Source: Thermoflexales bacterium (GTDB taxonomy: Bacteria; Chloroflexota; Anaerolineae; B4-G1; SLSP01). Taken from it: a stretch of DNA of 35,487 nt. The translations under genes were made by a program, and so were the position numbers. Each line of letters begins with the position of its first letter. Position 1 is the stretch's first letter. This document shows positions 1 to 8,427 of the stretch, piece by piece. The notes under the pieces were generated by a model. That model saw only the letters and a list, made by a program, of their open reading frames with translations, was not told the origin of the DNA and ran no database searches. The stretch is taken from contig SLDA01000441.1 of the NCBI GenBank assembly GCA_007125545.1, positions 1 to 35,487 on the forward strand, written 5' to 3'.

Positions 1-20
1 ACAAGCTTTTCTTCAGCCAT
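1..20 (-). CDS. Possible 5' end of a gene running off the left edge
   Basis: On the minus strand an ATG at 20-18 opens a frame reading MAEEKL to the edge, preceded by a purine-rich GAGGGGG about 5 bases upstream. Another ATG at 43-41 in a different frame is also possible. Only six or seven codons are visible, so neither the product nor the reality of the gene can be established. It would lie downstream of the CpXC gene in the same direction. Confidence 0.25.
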
Positions 21-85
21 ACAGCCCCCTCTGCGCTGGCCATCTTCCTACGACGAATGCAGGTGTGTAGACGAGTCACAGAAAC

Positions 86-127
86 AACCCTTAGGTTCGA
101 AAACGCGCGACCTAGAACCTAAGGGTT
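86..127 (-). terminator. 13-bp perfect inverted repeat after the CpXC gene
   Basis: The arms AACCCTTAGGTTC (86-98) and GAACCTAAGGGTT (115-127) pair perfectly around a 16-base loop. The element begins 17 bases beyond the stop of the minus-strand CpXC gene, so it fits a transcription terminator. The minus-strand run-out is GTTTCTG rather than a true U tract, so it may be factor-dependent, or an operator for the gene beyond the left edge. Confidence 0.5.
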
Positions 128-144
128 TGGCGTCGAAGAAGGCG

Positions 145-1578
145 TTAGCGCTTGGCGATGATCAAGCCAGATGGTGTGCGCGTCTCAGAGTCCGAGTCGC
201 CCGGTTGCGCCTGTGCGGCCGGCTGCTGCTCACGACGTTCTGTTGCCGCTTCGGCGGCTGCCGGCGCGATCCTGCGGGCCCGCGTTGCGACCCGTGCCAG
301 ACGCTCCGCCGCTTCAGCTTGACCTTGCTCGACCAACGACTGTCCCATGGCCTCCAGGAATTCCAGGAATCGCGGGGTCAGAAGCTCTTTGGCAGACTCC
401 AATTGCTGATCGAGCTGCTCCTCGGGCACGGCCATGAGACGACGCGCCAGGGAGACTTCGGGCGGCATCGAGCCCTCAATCACCCGGTTGACCGCCGATG
501 CTGCGCGCTGGATTTCCTCGACAGCCTTGGTATCGCCCTGCTGCTGCGCCTCACGCATCTGTCCACCGAGGACGGCGAAGAAGATTTCGTCCAGCTCGGC
601 CATGTGGCTGGCAGCCAGCCGCTGGGGATCGGAACTCTGGATCAGTTTGCTGAGCAACGCGGTCCGTTCCCGAACCTCTTCTTCACTCTGCTTCATCATT
701 TCATCGCGCAGATCGAGAATCGTACGTCGCAACTTCTGCAGTTCGGCTTTCTCCTCCGGAGATTCAGCCGTGTCAATCTGCTTGACCAGCGATTGGAAGA
801 AGCCGTAGTCCATCAGACTGATGCCCGATTGCACGAGCAGCGTGATGGTCTCCTCGTCCGGGGCGCGCGTCAGAGCATCGAGCAGCGATTCACGGCTCGG
901 ATTCTGGGCGAAGGAACGGAAGATCTCGGAGCGCTGCGCCAATACCTTCCCTATATCGGTCTCTTGGACCAGAAACTCGTGCAAGGTCTCCAGTTTCTCC
1001 GGTTCGGCGATCTGCTGACCGGAGGCGACCAGCTGCATAAGGTACTCAAGGAAAGCAAAAGCGCCCTCGTCAATGAGAGACTCATTGTTAGCCACCATCT
1101 CGGGCCAGTCAGCCGGCTCCGCCTGAAGCAGCTCCACCACGAATTCGCGCTGTCGCTGTGCTTCCGCCATGTCCTCTTCTGAGATGCCCTCAAGCTCCAA
1201 GACGCGCTTCACCAAAGTGTCCATACTGATGAAGGTTTCCGGCTGCAATAGATAGCCTCTGCGCTCTTCGGGTGCCATCGCATCCATCAATTGGCGGGCC
1301 AGCTGCCCTGCCGCACGCTGGCGCTCCACTTCGGTGGGTCCCGACTCAATGGGCAAATAGAGCAGCGCAACTTCTTTCTCGGGATCATGGTAAATGAACG
1401 GAATGTTGAGAGCTCCCCCAGTCCCACACGAAGGACAGACCGCAACGTTTATGCTTCCGCCGATAATGCGATTCCGCGCGCCGGGATCCACTCGCACATC
1501 CAGAATCTGCTCCACCGGGGTTTGAAATCTTGTCCTGCATGAGGGACAAGTTACTGTTGCCATATATCGAGGTGGCAT
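145..1578 (-). CDS. CpXC-domain zinc-binding protein, 477 aa
   Basis: The N terminus has two Cys-x2-Cys knuckles (C11/C14 and C48/C51; CPSC and CPSCG) separated by a short beta-rich stretch, the arrangement of the CpXC domain, which probably binds zinc. The remaining roughly 380 residues look largely helical and acidic, and end in an Ala/Gln/Arg-rich tail. I recognise no catalytic motif, and the family's role is not known. The first ATG is chosen because AAAGGAGT lies 6 bases upstream, whereas the ATG at codon 6 has no such site. It follows the histidine kinase gene by 92 bp. A TATAAT overlapping the kinase stop codon could give it its own promoter. Confidence 0.85.
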   Translation of the reverse strand: MPPRYMATVTCPSCRTRFQTPVEQILDVRVDPGARNRIIGGSINVAVCPSCGTGGALNIPFIYHDPEKEVALLYLPIESGPTEVERQRAAGQLARQLMDAMAPEERRGYLLQPETFISMDTLVKRVLELEGISEEDMAEAQRQREFVVELLQAEPADWPEMVANNESLIDEGAFAFLEYLMQLVASGQQIAEPEKLETLHEFLVQETDIGKVLAQRSEIFRSFAQNPSRESLLDALTRAPDEETITLLVQSGISLMDYGFFQSLVKQIDTAESPEEKAELQKLRRTILDLRDEMMKQSEEEVRERTALLSKLIQSSDPQRLAASHMAELDEIFFAVLGGQMREAQQQGDTKAVEEIQRAASAVNRVIEGSMPPEVSLARRLMAVPEEQLDQQLESAKELLTPRFLEFLEAMGQSLVEQGQAEAAERLARVATRARRIAPAAAEAATERREQQPAAQAQPGDSDSETRTPSGLIIAKR

Positions 1579-1669
1579 GAACTAACTCCTTTGTCGTTAT
1601 TGCATGATCGTGACGCTCAAGCACTGCCCCCTACGGGTAGCACCGTGACCGATCATATCCACAGATGTA

Positions 1670-1675
1670 ATTATA
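1670..1675 (-). promoter_or_regulatory. Possible -10 box for the CpXC gene
   Basis: A perfect minus-strand TATAAT overlaps the TAA stop of the histidine kinase gene. No convincing -35 hexamer lies at 16-18 bases. A short palindrome, CCAGACTCTGG (1676-1686), sits directly upstream in the spacer and could be an operator. Confidence 0.35.
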
Positions 1676-3275
1676 CCAGACTCTGGTCTCTCCAAATGGC
1701 GAGTCCGGTCTCCCTTGGCAGGGCAACATGAAATGTAGACCCACGGCCCGGCGTGCTTGACACCCAGCACCTCCCACCATGCGCCTCGACGATGGCGCGC
1801 GTCAGATAGAGGCCGAGTCCCGTACCGGCTACCGCACGGGTCTCCGGTCCCTCAACACGATAGAACCGGTCGAAGATCCGCTCTTGCTCGTCCAGCGGAA
1901 TCCCGACCCCCTCATCCGAAACCGACACCACCACCTCGGCAGGATTCGCACGTCCCCGCACTTCGATCCTTCCGCCGTGGGGAGAGTACTTGATGGCATT
2001 CGAGACAAGGTTGTCCAGGACCTGCTCCAACCGCTGGGGATCGCCGTGTATCGTCGGGAAATCGGATGAAAACGACATAGTCAGGTCGTGCCGGCGGGTT
2101 CGGGGACGGTAGCGAGCCACCACACGTTGCGCCACGTACTCAAGATCGATCTCGTCAACATCGCGGAATGGCAGCCCACCGGCCTGTAAACGGGAGGCAT
2201 CCAGTAGGTCGTCCACCAGTCTCGCGAGTCGGTCGGCCTCTTGCACGACGTCACTGAGCATCTCATCGACCAGCCCTGGGTTGTCGCGAGCTTCGGGCCG
2301 GCGCAGCGTCTCAGCATATCCCTTGATAATCGAAACCGGCGTTTTCAGTTCATGCGACACGACTGAAATGAACGTGTCTTTGAGGGCATCAGCTTCCCGG
2401 AAGCGCGTGATATCGCGGGCGGTACCGATGATGTTTAATAGACGCCCATGGGGCGTCATCAGTGGCGCGTAAGTGACACCCAGGGAGACCAAGCTCCCGT
2501 TGCGGCGGCGCAGCTCTCCTTCCACATAGAGCGCGCGCCCCTCCTCTATGGGCCACCCCTGGGCCACGGCGTCCTCCAACGTCATCCGCGAGGTGAGCCG
2601 CGCCCACACCATCACTTCGTCGTGATGGCGCTCCACGGCGAGCTCAGCGGGCCAGCCCGAGAGGGTAACCAAGGCGCGATTGAAACGCTCAAATCGCAGA
2701 TTGGGTCGCAATACCATAATACCGTCGGCGCTGGAGTCGATCAGCGCATCAAGCCGGCGTCTTTCGGTATCAGCGGCTTCATACAGGCGTGCATTGTGCA
2801 CAGCAATGGCGGCGTAATCGGCAAAGCTTGCCAGAATCTGGCGATCATCAGGTGAGAAGCGCGAGCTCTGTGCCCGGAAGATGAAGATCACGCCCAGAAG
2901 GTCACGCTCAACGATCATAGGTAAGGAGACCACCTGCCGCAGCAACAGTCCAGTGGCCTCAGCTATGCGGTCCAGCTTATCGGCGAGGTCGGGAATCGAG
3001 AAGTCCTCGATACGACTGACGTCAGGTACATCCTCTACCAACAGGCTGAAGGAGTCGACAAGAGCGGGCGGCAACCCATAACTGGCCCAGAAGGCGAAGT
3101 CGCCGGCTTCGTTCCTCAACGCAATGAGGCCAGATTGCCCGAGCAGCATATCCACCGACGCCTGCAGGATCAACCGCAGAACGCCGCGAAGATTTAGTCG
3201 CGAGACCAGCGCCTGCGTGATACTCAACAGATGGTCGCGCTGCCTGATTCGATAGTCGTACAGGCTCAAACCCAC
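1671..3275 (-). CDS. Sensor histidine kinase, GAF-PAS-HisKA-HATPase, 534 aa
   Basis: Domains in order: a GAF-like sensor at about residues 20-165, a PAS domain at about 172-290 ending in the usual GTARDIT, a HisKA dimerisation domain with phospho-acceptor H308 in SVVSHELKTP, and an ATPase domain with the N box (DNLVSNAIKYS), G1 (DEGVGIP), F box (FDRFYRV) and G2 (GTGLGLYL). All kinase motifs are intact. No transmembrane segment is visible, so it should be a soluble kinase sensing a small molecule or redox state. The start is GTG with a weak GGGGTGA upstream. It begins 12 bp after the aminotransferase gene, suggesting co-transcription. No response regulator lies in the window, so its partner is unknown. 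Confidence 0.93.
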   Translation of the reverse strand: MGLSLYDYRIRQRDHLLSITQALVSRLNLRGVLRLILQASVDMLLGQSGLIALRNEAGDFAFWASYGLPPALVDSFSLLVEDVPDVSRIEDFSIPDLADKLDRIAEATGLLLRQVVSLPMIVERDLLGVIFIFRAQSSRFSPDDRQILASFADYAAIAVHNARLYEAADTERRRLDALIDSSADGIMVLRPNLRFERFNRALVTLSGWPAELAVERHHDEVMVWARLTSRMTLEDAVAQGWPIEEGRALYVEGELRRRNGSLVSLGVTYAPLMTPHGRLLNIIGTARDITRFREADALKDTFISVVSHELKTPVSIIKGYAETLRRPEARDNPGLVDEMLSDVVQEADRLARLVDDLLDASRLQAGGLPFRDVDEIDLEYVAQRVVARYRPRTRRHDLTMSFSSDFPTIHGDPQRLEQVLDNLVSNAIKYSPHGGRIEVRGRANPAEVVVSVSDEGVGIPLDEQERIFDRFYRVEGPETRAVAGTGLGLYLTRAIVEAHGGRCWVSSTPGRGSTFHVALPRETGLAIWRDQSLV

Positions 3276-3287
3276 CGGATCACCCCA

Positions 3288-4598
3288 CTAACCCGCTTGA
3301 GCCAAGGTGAGGGCCTCTTCGAAAAGCATGAGGCCCTCCTCAATATGCGCCTCGGTGACATTGAGGGGCGGGACAAAGCGTACTGTGTTGGGGCCTGCGC
3401 CCAAGAGCAATAGCCCCTGCGCGAACGCCTCCATCACAATTCGATTGCGCAGTTCGGGAGCCCGTGAGAGACTGTCCCTATCGGTGATAATCTCCACCCC
3501 GATCATCAGCCCACGCCCGCGGACGTCACCGATACATGGGTGGTGATCCGCCATATCAGACAGTCCGCCCAGCAGCGTCTGCCCCATCGTGCAGGCATTC
3601 TGCATCATGCCCTCGCGGATCAAACGCAGCGTGGCCAACGCGGCGGCACAGGAGACCGGGTTGCCACCAAAGGTACTGGCGTGCGAACCCGCAGGCCAAG
3701 ACATGAGTTCGCTGCGCGCCAGCGTGGCCCCCAGCGGCATGCCCGACGCGATCCCTTTGGCCACGGCCACGATGTCCGGCTCAACGCTCTCGTGTTCAAT
3801 CGCAAACCAACGCCCTGTCCGCCCCATTCCGCTCTGCACCTCATCCGCGATAAGCAAGATGCCATACTCGTCGCAAAGATGGCGCAGTGCCGGAAAGAAC
3901 GAGGGGGGCGGGACGATGTAGCCGCCCTCGCCTTGAATAGGCTCGACGAGAATGCCGGCTACTTCTTCGGGACAAACCTTGCGGGTGAACACGACTTCGC
4001 GCAGAAAACGGATCACCGCCTCTCCCTCATCTTCTCCTTCCCGCGCCAGCGACGGGCGGTAGGGATCCGGATAAGGAATGTGAATCACCGGCGGTGCTAC
4101 GGGCGTGAAAGCGCGACGCTGAACGATCTTACTGGCTGTAAAGGCAAGGGCACCCAAAGTACGTCCGTGGAATCCGCCATAGAAAGCGATGAAGTAAGGG
4201 CGCCGCGTCGAAAACAGCGCGAGCTTGATGGCTGCCTCCACAGCCTCGGCACCAGAGTTGGCAAAGAAGGTGCGCGTGGGACCCTGCATCGGGGCGATCC
4301 CGCTGAGTTCCTCGGCCAGCTCAATCTGGTTGGGATAGTAGTAGTCAGTCCCGGACATGTGGAGGAAACGTTCCGCTTGCGACACGATCGCGGCTACCAC
4401 CTCGGGGTGGCAGTGGCCCGTAGAGGTGACGGCGACCCCGCTGCTGAAGTCAAGATACCGGTTACCATCCACGTCCCAGACTTCGGTGCCGGAGCCTCGC
4501 CCCATCACGAAGGGATACCCACGGGTGTAAGAGGGAGAAACAACCGTTGCGTCGCGCTCAATGTAGCTTTGCGCTAGAGGCCCCCGATAGTCGAACAT
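3288..4598 (-). CDS. Class III PLP-dependent aminotransferase (4-aminobutyrate/ornithine type), 436 aa
   Basis: A full-length fold-type I, class III aminotransferase that would move an amino group from an omega-amino acid to a keto acid. Visible motifs: NSGAEAVEAA (about 114-123) for cofactor phosphate binding, FYGGFHGRT (139-147), D252 in ADEVQSGMGRTG, which contacts the pyridine nitrogen, and K281 in AVAKGIASG, the Schiff-base lysine. The length is normal. The family includes GABA, acetylornithine and related transaminases and some amino acid racemases, so the substrate is uncertain. AAGGAG lies 7 bases before the ATG. The histidine kinase gene follows after 12 bp. Confidence 0.92.
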   Translation of the reverse strand: MFDYRGPLAQSYIERDATVVSPSYTRGYPFVMGRGSGTEVWDVDGNRYLDFSSGVAVTSTGHCHPEVVAAIVSQAERFLHMSGTDYYYPNQIELAEELSGIAPMQGPTRTFFANSGAEAVEAAIKLALFSTRRPYFIAFYGGFHGRTLGALAFTASKIVQRRAFTPVAPPVIHIPYPDPYRPSLAREGEDEGEAVIRFLREVVFTRKVCPEEVAGILVEPIQGEGGYIVPPPSFFPALRHLCDEYGILLIADEVQSGMGRTGRWFAIEHESVEPDIVAVAKGIASGMPLGATLARSELMSWPAGSHASTFGGNPVSCAAALATLRLIREGMMQNACTMGQTLLGGLSDMADHHPCIGDVRGRGLMIGVEIITDRDSLSRAPELRNRIVMEAFAQGLLLLGAGPNTVRFVPPLNVTEAHIEEGLMLFEEALTLAQAG

Positions 4599-4646
4599 GC
4601 CCCGCTCCTTCTGCTAAGTGGTCACCTGTTTGACTCGCTTGCCCGG

Positions 4647-4674
4647 ATTGTACACCGGAATGGGAGCACTGAAA
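4647..4674 (-). promoter_or_regulatory. Possible promoter of the aminotransferase-kinase unit
   Basis: On the minus strand, TTTCAG (4674-4669), a 16-base spacer and TACAAT (4652-4647) lie about 50 bases before the aminotransferase start. The -35 match is weak. It sits in the 101-bp gap after the antiporter-like operon. Confidence 0.35.
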
Positions 4675-4699
4675 CTAATCCTCAACCGGCGACGGGCAC

Positions 4700-6139
4700 C
4701 TACTGCGTGAAGAAGGTGAAACCCTGCGCAGTCTGCAATGCAACCTGACTGGCCAGCTGCGGGAAGACGCCCAGGAATAGGATCCCACCCACCAACAGCA
4801 GGATCAAAACAAGCACGACCGGATCTTCCGGCACCGAGACAAATCGGCGTTGCGCGGGCACTGGAGCCAGGAGCATCCGCGCGCTACTGACTAACCCCAT
4901 CATCACCCCAGCACTACCGAGGAGGGCAATCGTGGCTTGAAATAGATTGGTCTCAGCAATCAGACGATAGAGTCCCCAGCGAGCTGCAAAACCAAGCGAG
5001 AGAGGGAACCCGGCCATCGCAATGCCGCCAATCATAAACGCCAGGGTACGCCACGGGGCGACCCAAGCCGCGCCCGTCAGATCGTCAATTTGATCTTCCC
5101 CGCCACCCAATCGACGGAGACCGTCCAGCCCCAAGGTCATCAGGCCCAGGGCCAGAGGACGGGCCATCAGGATCACCAGGGTAAGCGCCAATCCCGCCGT
5201 CTGGCGAGCACCCAACGCGACAAACATGGCACCATTGTCGACCAATGTAGCGTACCCCACCATCCGCCCCAGTCGACGTTGTGAAGCCGCCAGCGCACCT
5301 CCCAGCACCATCATCAACAAGCCCAAAGAGGTGAAGAGAGAGCCAAAGGCCGCCTGGTCACTCAACCAACGATAGTTCTGCAGGTATGCCAACAAGAGAA
5401 ACCACACGGTGCCTACATTGACGGTGAAAAGAAAGGTCACAACCGGGGGCGACCCATCCATGGCGACGGACGAGAGCCACGACTGGAAGGGTACGGCACC
5501 CAGGAGGATCGCCAGCGACAGCCCCAAAAGAATCGTCGCCGATTCCAGCAAACCCACGTCTCCGGGGAAGATAGCATACTGCTCCAGTAGCAACTGGGTG
5601 ATCATCAATCCCGGCAAGGCCAGTGTTGCGTATACCAGGTACTGCAAGCCACCCTTGGCCTTGCCGCCGTAGATGTTGCCTCTAGCATCGACAAGGGGTT
5701 CCTGCAGCGGGAACAGCGTCAGCAGCGCCGCGATCTCAATCAACAGTGCGGCAAAGACCACTTGCTGCACCATCATCGCACCCATCAACATCGCCACAGC
5801 TGCCAGGCCGCTGGGGAAGAAATTCGAGTGTGGCAGAAGCCGCCAAGCAACCAAAAACAGCATCGCCGCTGTGTAGCCGATAAACATAATCGGTAGCCGG
5901 TCGACGGGCTCGATCACCAGCAGACGTCCCCACACACTCAGGGGCGCACCCATATTTACCGTTACCGGCCCAAGGGAGACGGATTGGCCCAGCGGCGTGA
6001 GAGCAATCAGCGTGCTGACCCCAGCTGCTGCACCGAGAGCAAGCCACGCCATCAGATGCGTCCAGCGGCGCAGAAGCTGAAGCAGGGCGGCGGTAGCCAG
6101 CAAGGTGCCGATAACGAACAGCGGTCCGGAGAACGTCAC
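4700..6139 (-). CDS. Complex I-like antiporter-type membrane subunit (NuoN/NuoM-like), 479 aa
   Basis: About 14 hydrophobic helices and short loops place this in the proton-conducting membrane transporter family (NuoL/M/N, MrpA/D, HyfB/F). A TM5-like glutamate is present (ALLIEIAALL, about residue 136). The central region that is normally a lysine followed by a P-x-W-L-P-D-A-H-like stretch reads GAVPFQSWLSSVAM instead, and the second conserved lysine is replaced (FTVNVG). Proton-pumping residues therefore appear partly lost. The start is a GTG overlapping the stop of the preceding gene by 4 bp (GTGA), implying translational coupling. It is the last of three membrane genes. Its substrate and partner enzyme are unknown. 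Confidence 0.8.
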   Translation of the reverse strand: MTFSGPLFVIGTLLATAALLQLLRRWTHLMAWLALGAAAGVSTLIALTPLGQSVSLGPVTVNMGAPLSVWGRLLVIEPVDRLPIMFIGYTAAMLFLVAWRLLPHSNFFPSGLAAVAMLMGAMMVQQVVFAALLIEIAALLTLFPLQEPLVDARGNIYGGKAKGGLQYLVYATLALPGLMITQLLLEQYAIFPGDVGLLESATILLGLSLAILLGAVPFQSWLSSVAMDGSPPVVTFLFTVNVGTVWFLLLAYLQNYRWLSDQAAFGSLFTSLGLLMMVLGGALAASQRRLGRMVGYATLVDNGAMFVALGARQTAGLALTLVILMARPLALGLMTLGLDGLRRLGGGEDQIDDLTGAAWVAPWRTLAFMIGGIAMAGFPLSLGFAARWGLYRLIAETNLFQATIALLGSAGVMMGLVSSARMLLAPVPAQRRFVSVPEDPVVLVLILLLVGGILFLGVFPQLASQVALQTAQGFTFFTQ

Positions 6140-6759
6140 GCCGGAACCTCAGCAACAGTGAGGTAAGAAACAGCCAATCCAACGAGAAGGTTGATCACGA
6201 CCAACAGCCCGGCGATCAGAAGCCCCGGGTCCTGTGCGGTATAGAAGATCTCAAGCGCTGCCAGGAGGTTGAGCACCCCCACACCCACCACGCCTGGATC
6301 GTTCTCCTCGGTGCCAAAGAAAAGAACGGCAAGAATGCCGAGTAGGAAGCAGGCCAGTCCCAACTCAGCTGAAACATACGGAAGGGCGAACCGTTGCGAC
6401 GCCAACCACGCGACAACCGTAGCCGTCGTCAACATCAACGCCCGGAAGGGAAGGTTCGTTGCCCAGCGGAGTAGCTTGCCCGATTGCTGTGTGCTCTGCT
6501 GCCGAATTCTGGCGCTAATCAGCAAGGCCCCTGAGATCAGCCAACCGATCAGGACCTTCATAATCACCATCTCGAGCCGTGTGTCGAAGATGCGTGCAAA
6601 GAGCACGCCGATGAATAAGTACTGCACCAGGAGCGCCAGGAAACGAACCCGCCACGCGTCGATCACATAAATGACAGCGCCAGTGAGAAAGATGCCCCAC
6701 GCCGCCGGCATAGACACGAAATTGGAAAACTGATCCAACCAGACCAGGAAGGGATTCAT
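6136..6759 (-). CDS. Small multi-spanning membrane protein, HyfE/NuoK-like, 207 aa
   Basis: Six or so hydrophobic helices. The C-terminal part (VGVGVLNLLAALEIFYTA, then a final helix) resembles the NuoK/HyfE/MrpC fold, with an intramembrane glutamate in the penultimate helix. Its position between two antiporter-like subunits, as in Hyf- or Mrp-type membrane arms, supports this. The ATG at 6759 is preferred over an upstream in-frame start because it overlaps the preceding stop by 4 bp (ATGA), and the upstream residues are Arg/Cys-rich and out of character. Sequence identity to HyfE cannot be judged by eye, so the family call is tentative, but a membrane role is clear. Confidence 0.75.
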   Translation of the reverse strand: MNPFLVWLDQFSNFVSMPAAWGIFLTGAVIYVIDAWRVRFLALLVQYLFIGVLFARIFDTRLEMVIMKVLIGWLISGALLISARIRQQSTQQSGKLLRWATNLPFRALMLTTATVVAWLASQRFALPYVSAELGLACFLLGILAVLFFGTEENDPGVVGVGVLNLLAALEIFYTAQDPGLLIAGLLVVINLLVGLAVSYLTVAEVPA

Positions 6760-8306
6760 CGGCTCCCCATTATCATCAACACCAGCAGCACAATCAGCAA
6801 GGACCAGAGCACGGAGCCGCTGCCCTCCACGACGTCGGCAGTCGCACGCAGAACGCCCAGCATATTCTCTGACCCCTCCCAAACCGCACTATATAGCCAT
6901 TGAAGATCGACCAGATCGACCAGAAAACGGAGGCGATCCAGACTCCGCTGCACGATGTTGCTGAAATGAGCCAAAACCAGCGCGAGAACCAGCGCGGCGG
7001 TCCAGAGAAGCAAAGAAACTGGAGCTCCGGCTGCGAGATCCACGTGTACCGCAGCGCCGATTATCACCGCAACAATCAATACCAGCCCGGCCAGCGCACT
7101 CAATAGCAGGTACATATGCGGCGGGCGGACTCGCCCCTGAGCTTGCCGGCTGGTGCTGCGCAATAGTGCAGCTGCAGTTCCCGCAAAAGCCAGCATACCG
7201 AAGATCCGTAAGGGCCAAGAGGGCACTTCGAAGAGACCACGGTAGAGAGAGAACAGGGGTGACGGCGGGGCTCCGATGAGGAAGCAGACTGCGATAGCAG
7301 CGGGCCAGACGAGATAGAAGTCACGCCGCTCGAAGCGCTTGGTGACGATCAATAACGCCATGCAGGCGACCCAAGTTCCAGTGCCGAGAAGCAAGAGAGC
7401 TGCATCGCCCAGCACCAGCGCACCCGTAACCACTCCCAGCAAAGCGGCGTGGCCTGCGACCAGGAGGGCCTGGCGTCCCCTGAAACTCAACGCCTTGATA
7501 CCGAGCCAGAGAAGCGACAAGATGCCCCAGGTGACTACCCATACGGGTAGGACCACCAGTCCCGGCAAGGAGATCAACCGGTACAGCAGAGCGATCCCCA
7601 TAATCGGATTCATAATGCTCATCAGCGTCAGAGGATGCGAACGGCTGAGCACCTCCGTGTTCACGATCTGAAACGGATAGAATCCCACACGCATCAAACC
7701 GGCGATCAACAGCAGCACGAGAGAGGAGTTGGAGGGGCGCATGAGCCACCAGATGCCGCTGGTTCCTTCACGCAACAGGAAGAGGGATATCGTCCAGAGC
7801 AGCACCGACGCGAAGCCCTGCACAGCAGCCGCCCATACCACCCGCTCGCCCTCCTGGCCGGCGACCAGACGGACCACAACCCACGCGATGTCAAAGATGG
7901 CCCACAGCGCGAGGGTCATCAGCACCGACCCGGCGCTGAGCGCCAGCCAGGTCACGGTGAAGAGAAACAGCAACAGGGTCCCACCGAAGGAGAGAGCAAT
8001 CCGGCGCTCGGCAAGCTCCACCCACAACAGGCCGCTGACTGCAGCGCCGAACATTAGAGTAGCCCACCAAATCTCGGGGCTCAGATCGAGTATCAGCCAT
8101 CCACCGGTCACACTCATCGGCGCCCAAACAGAAAGCACCCATGTCGCCGACAGGGGTACTGTAGCCCAAACTACCGTCAAGAGCGTCATCCAGGCGGCAG
8201 CCAGAGGTTTATGTATAATGCGTAATTTGGGAATGGCATTGGTGGCGAGAAGCAGCACGCCACCACCGATCCCCATGTAGATCAAAAGTGGAAAGAAATA
8301 GACCAT
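6756..8306 (-). CDS. Complex I-like antiporter-type membrane subunit (NuoL/M-like), 516 aa
   Basis: A polytopic protein of about 14 helices, first gene of the three-gene membrane operon. Features reminiscent of the antiporter family are an acidic residue in the TM5 region (AIFDIAWVV, where Glu is usual) and a central stretch, LMRVGFYPFQ, matching the position of the broken TM7 helix, with Arg where Lys is canonical. The usual PDAH motif is absent. This is a divergent member, and conduction cannot be assumed. The ATG at 8306 is chosen because GGAG lies 6 bases upstream; a TTG four codons earlier would itself contain that site. The promoter at 8325-8352 would give a leader of only about 12 bases. 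Confidence 0.78.
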   Translation of the reverse strand: MVYFFPLLIYMGIGGGVLLLATNAIPKLRIIHKPLAAAWMTLLTVVWATVPLSATWVLSVWAPMSVTGGWLILDLSPEIWWATLMFGAAVSGLLWVELAERRIALSFGGTLLLFLFTVTWLALSAGSVLMTLALWAIFDIAWVVVRLVAGQEGERVVWAAAVQGFASVLLWTISLFLLREGTSGIWWLMRPSNSSLVLLLIAGLMRVGFYPFQIVNTEVLSRSHPLTLMSIMNPIMGIALLYRLISLPGLVVLPVWVVTWGILSLLWLGIKALSFRGRQALLVAGHAALLGVVTGALVLGDAALLLLGTGTWVACMALLIVTKRFERRDFYLVWPAAIAVCFLIGAPPSPLFSLYRGLFEVPSWPLRIFGMLAFAGTAAALLRSTSRQAQGRVRPPHMYLLLSALAGLVLIVAVIIGAAVHVDLAAGAPVSLLLWTAALVLALVLAHFSNIVQRSLDRLRFLVDLVDLQWLYSAVWEGSENMLGVLRATADVVEGSGSVLWSLLIVLLVLMIMGSR

Positions 8307-8324
8307 TGTCGACTCCAAACCGCG

Positions 8325-8352
8325 ATTCTAGCACAGAAGCAGGCTCTGGCAA
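8325..8352 (-). promoter_or_regulatory. Sigma70-type promoter of the antiporter-like operon
   Basis: On the minus strand, TTGCCA (8352-8347), a 16-base spacer and TAGAAT (8330-8325). Transcription would start near 8318, about 12 bases before the ATG at 8306. Each hexamer differs from consensus by one base. Confidence 0.65.
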
Positions 8353-8427
8353 GCACACGACGTTCGCATACCTCGTCTCCAGTAGCACCTCCTCAGACTG
8401 ATCACGCACCCCGGCAAAACACCCGAC

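Noticed and set aside
127-1182. A 351-codon open frame opposite the CpXC gene
   Set aside because: It is antisense to a gene with a recognised zinc domain and good ribosome site; its own composition is Leu/Arg/His-rich and unlike a real protein.
3540-4577. A 345-codon open frame opposite the aminotransferase
   Set aside because: The minus strand encodes every aminotransferase motif; the plus-strand translation is a compositional shadow.
6760-6882. A 41-residue extension of the small HyfE-like protein
   Set aside because: It overlaps the upstream membrane gene, is rich in Arg and Cys, and the ATGA overlap gives a much better start.
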